Shown piece by piece: positions 5,577 through 6,471 of a stretch of 6,471 nucleotides of DNA; the stretch's first letter is position 1, and every line of letters starts with the position of its first letter. The notes beneath the pieces were generated by a model. The model had not been told where the DNA came from and made no database searches. It was given only the letters and a program-made list of their open reading frames with translations. A program made the position numbers and the translations under genes. The DNA is from Candidatus Krumholzibacteriia bacterium (GTDB lineage: Bacteria; Krumholzibacteriota; Krumholzibacteria; WVZY01; JAKEHA01). The stretch is from assembly GCA_029863355.1 (NCBI GenBank), contig JAOTVO010000152.1, positions 1-6,471 of the forward strand, in the 5' to 3' direction.

Positions 5577-6471
5577 GTGGACGAATGTATCGATACACGG
5601 CAAAGCTGATCCTCGTCGCGGCCGCCGCGGCGGTCGCGTGGCCCGGAGTATCCGGCGCCGAGGGCGCCGCCTGGAAGGGCCGGACCGAAACCCGCGAGGG
5701 CGTGACCCACGTTCTCAATCCGGGCGCGGGGTTCGAGCCGGCGCGCGTCGTGGAAACGGACGAGGCGTGGCGGCGAGGGGGCGAGGGCGACGACGTCGTC
5801 TTCGGGAACATCGGGGGCATCGTCCAGGACAAGGCGGGGAACGCGTATGTCCTCGACACGCAGCTGAGCCAGGTCCACGTGATCACGCGCGGCGGGCGCT
5901 ACCTCGATCCGATCGGCCGCCCGGGCGAAGGTCCTGCCGAGTTTCGGATGGCCAGCGGGCTGGCTGTGATGTGGGACCAGCTGGTGTGCGTGGCGCAGAC
6001 CGTCCCCGGCCGCGTCGTGCTCATGACCACCGCCGGGAAAGCGGTTGGGGATCATCCCCTTCCCGAGGATCCGGAGCTGGGGAGTCCGTTCATCAACGGT
6101 TGCGCGGTCGTGAAGGGGACGCTCGTGCTGTGCATCGCGCGGACGGTGCAGCGGGAGACTTCGATCGCGCTCAAGACTTCCTTCGTGCGCATCGACCCGT
6201 CGGGAAACGTGCTCACTACCTATTGGGAGCAGCTTCAGGAAGCCGCGTTCGCAGACATCACCTTCGACGAAAAGACCGACGCGTCGCCCGTCTGGGCGAT
6301 GGGCGCTAACGGGCGCTTCTACGTGAACAACGACTGGGACGCCTACGCGATCGAGGTCGTCGGCAGCGACGGGGTTCCGGTGCACGTCATCGAGCGCGAA
6401 TACGCGCATCGTCCCCGGCCGGCGTGGGAGATCGAAGCCGTCGAAACGCAGAAGCGGCAGGGCGAGATATC
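5564..6471 (+). CDS. Exported 6-bladed beta-propeller protein (3' partial)
   Basis: The frame is open from the ATG at 5564 to the window edge, 302 complete codons with no stop, so the C-terminus is missing. Residues 1-32 look like a Sec signal peptide: a basic start (R5, R7, R10, K14), a hydrophobic core at about 15-26, and a likely cut near SGA-EG at 31-34. No lipobox cysteine is present, so the protein is probably soluble in the periplasm or secreted. The mature part has repeated short strands. The best signature is QDKAGNAYVLD at 88-98, then VHVITRGGRYLDPIG (104-118) and GRPGEGPAEF at 118-127. That loop is typical of the 6-bladed beta-propeller family (NHL-like, PF17170 type) common in Bacteroidota and Gemmatimonadota-like genomes. 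Later blades follow around VLMTTAGK (152-159), FVRIDPSGN (207-215) and IEVVGSDG (263-270). Function and ligand are unknown. The in-frame ATG at 5585 is an alternative start that also leaves an intact signal peptide. Confidence 0.82.
   Translation, partial: MGYPRGRMYRYTAKLILVAAAAAVAWPGVSGAEGAAWKGRTETREGVTHVLNPGAGFEPARVVETDEAWRRGGEGDDVVFGNIGGIVQDKAGNAYVLDTQLSQVHVITRGGRYLDPIGRPGEGPAEFRMASGLAVMWDQLVCVAQTVPGRVVLMTTAGKAVGDHPLPEDPELGSPFINGCAVVKGTLVLCIARTVQRETSIALKTSFVRIDPSGNVLTTYWEQLQEAAFADITFDEKTDASPVWAMGANGRFYVNNDWDAYAIEVVGSDGVPVHVIEREYAHRPRPAWEIEAVETQKRQGEI
5586..5597. repeat. 12-bp perfect palindrome at the second ATG of the propeller gene
   Basis: TGTATCGATACA is its own reverse complement and overlaps the ATG at 5585-5587. 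It is AT-richer than the surroundings and begins 9 bp after the end of the inverted repeat at 5558-5576. Both contain GTATC. It may be an operator, or simply coding sequence (codons for M-Y-R-Y-T). Confidence 0.35.

Noticed and set aside
5638..6309. A 223-aa plus-strand open frame in another frame inside the propeller gene
   Set aside because: Extremely Arg/Gly-rich translation, a frame-shifted shadow of the propeller gene.
5552..6409. A 285-aa minus-strand open frame opposite the propeller gene
   Set aside because: The plus-strand frame has a signal peptide, a Shine-Dalgarno and a propeller signature; the antisense frame shows nothing recognisable.
1..6471. A defence, mobile or CRISPR-type system
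   Set aside because: No direct-repeat array, integrase, transposase, nuclease-helicase pair or toxin-antitoxin-like pair was seen; endonuclease V here is the ordinary repair enzyme.

Overview
This is a GC-rich bacterial window that is almost entirely coding. No taxon can be named from it. The futalosine-type menaquinone protein suggested at the left edge, the CxxC carboxymuconolactone-decarboxylase-like protein and the exported propeller protein with a GxxGEGPxEF loop are combinations I associate with the Gemmatimonadota, 'Eisenbacteria' and wider FCB-type lineages. That placement is an inference.

Layout, left to right: (1) the last 55 codons of a + strand gene, possibly MqnA (chorismate dehydratase), run in from the left edge. 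(2) A convergent endonuclease V gene (nfi, minus strand) follows after 37 bp. (3) A 91-bp divergent gap leads to a small AhpD/CMD-like thiol protein with a strong Shine-Dalgarno. (4) After 52 bp comes a DHH/DHHA1 phosphoesterase of the NrnA type on the same strand. (5) Only 12 bp further is the 3' end of a minus-strand pair: a 322-aa MscS-type mechanosensitive channel gene followed by a 685-aa multi-pass membrane protein with GT-C glycosyltransferase-like architecture. (6) Divergent from mscS, and running off the right edge, is an exported 6-bladed beta-propeller protein. Its reading frame is open from 5564 to the end of the window.

Functional reading: nfi (repair of deaminated bases) and the NrnA-like enzyme (nanoRNA and pAp recycling) are housekeeping nucleic-acid functions. 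The CMD-like protein is probably a thiol redox or peroxide-related protein. The mscS and GT-C-like genes look co-transcribed and belong to the cell envelope. I see no tRNA, rRNA, CRISPR array, insertion sequence, integrase or phage gene. No stretch over 300 bp lacks a gene.

I do not see a clear new multi-gene system. The points most worth a second look are the clustered inverted repeats over the start of the propeller gene, the recurrent TAnnnT boxes 6-9 nt upstream of start codons that lack a good Shine-Dalgarno (possible leaderless transcripts), and the unassigned GT-C-like protein coupled to a mechanosensitive channel.
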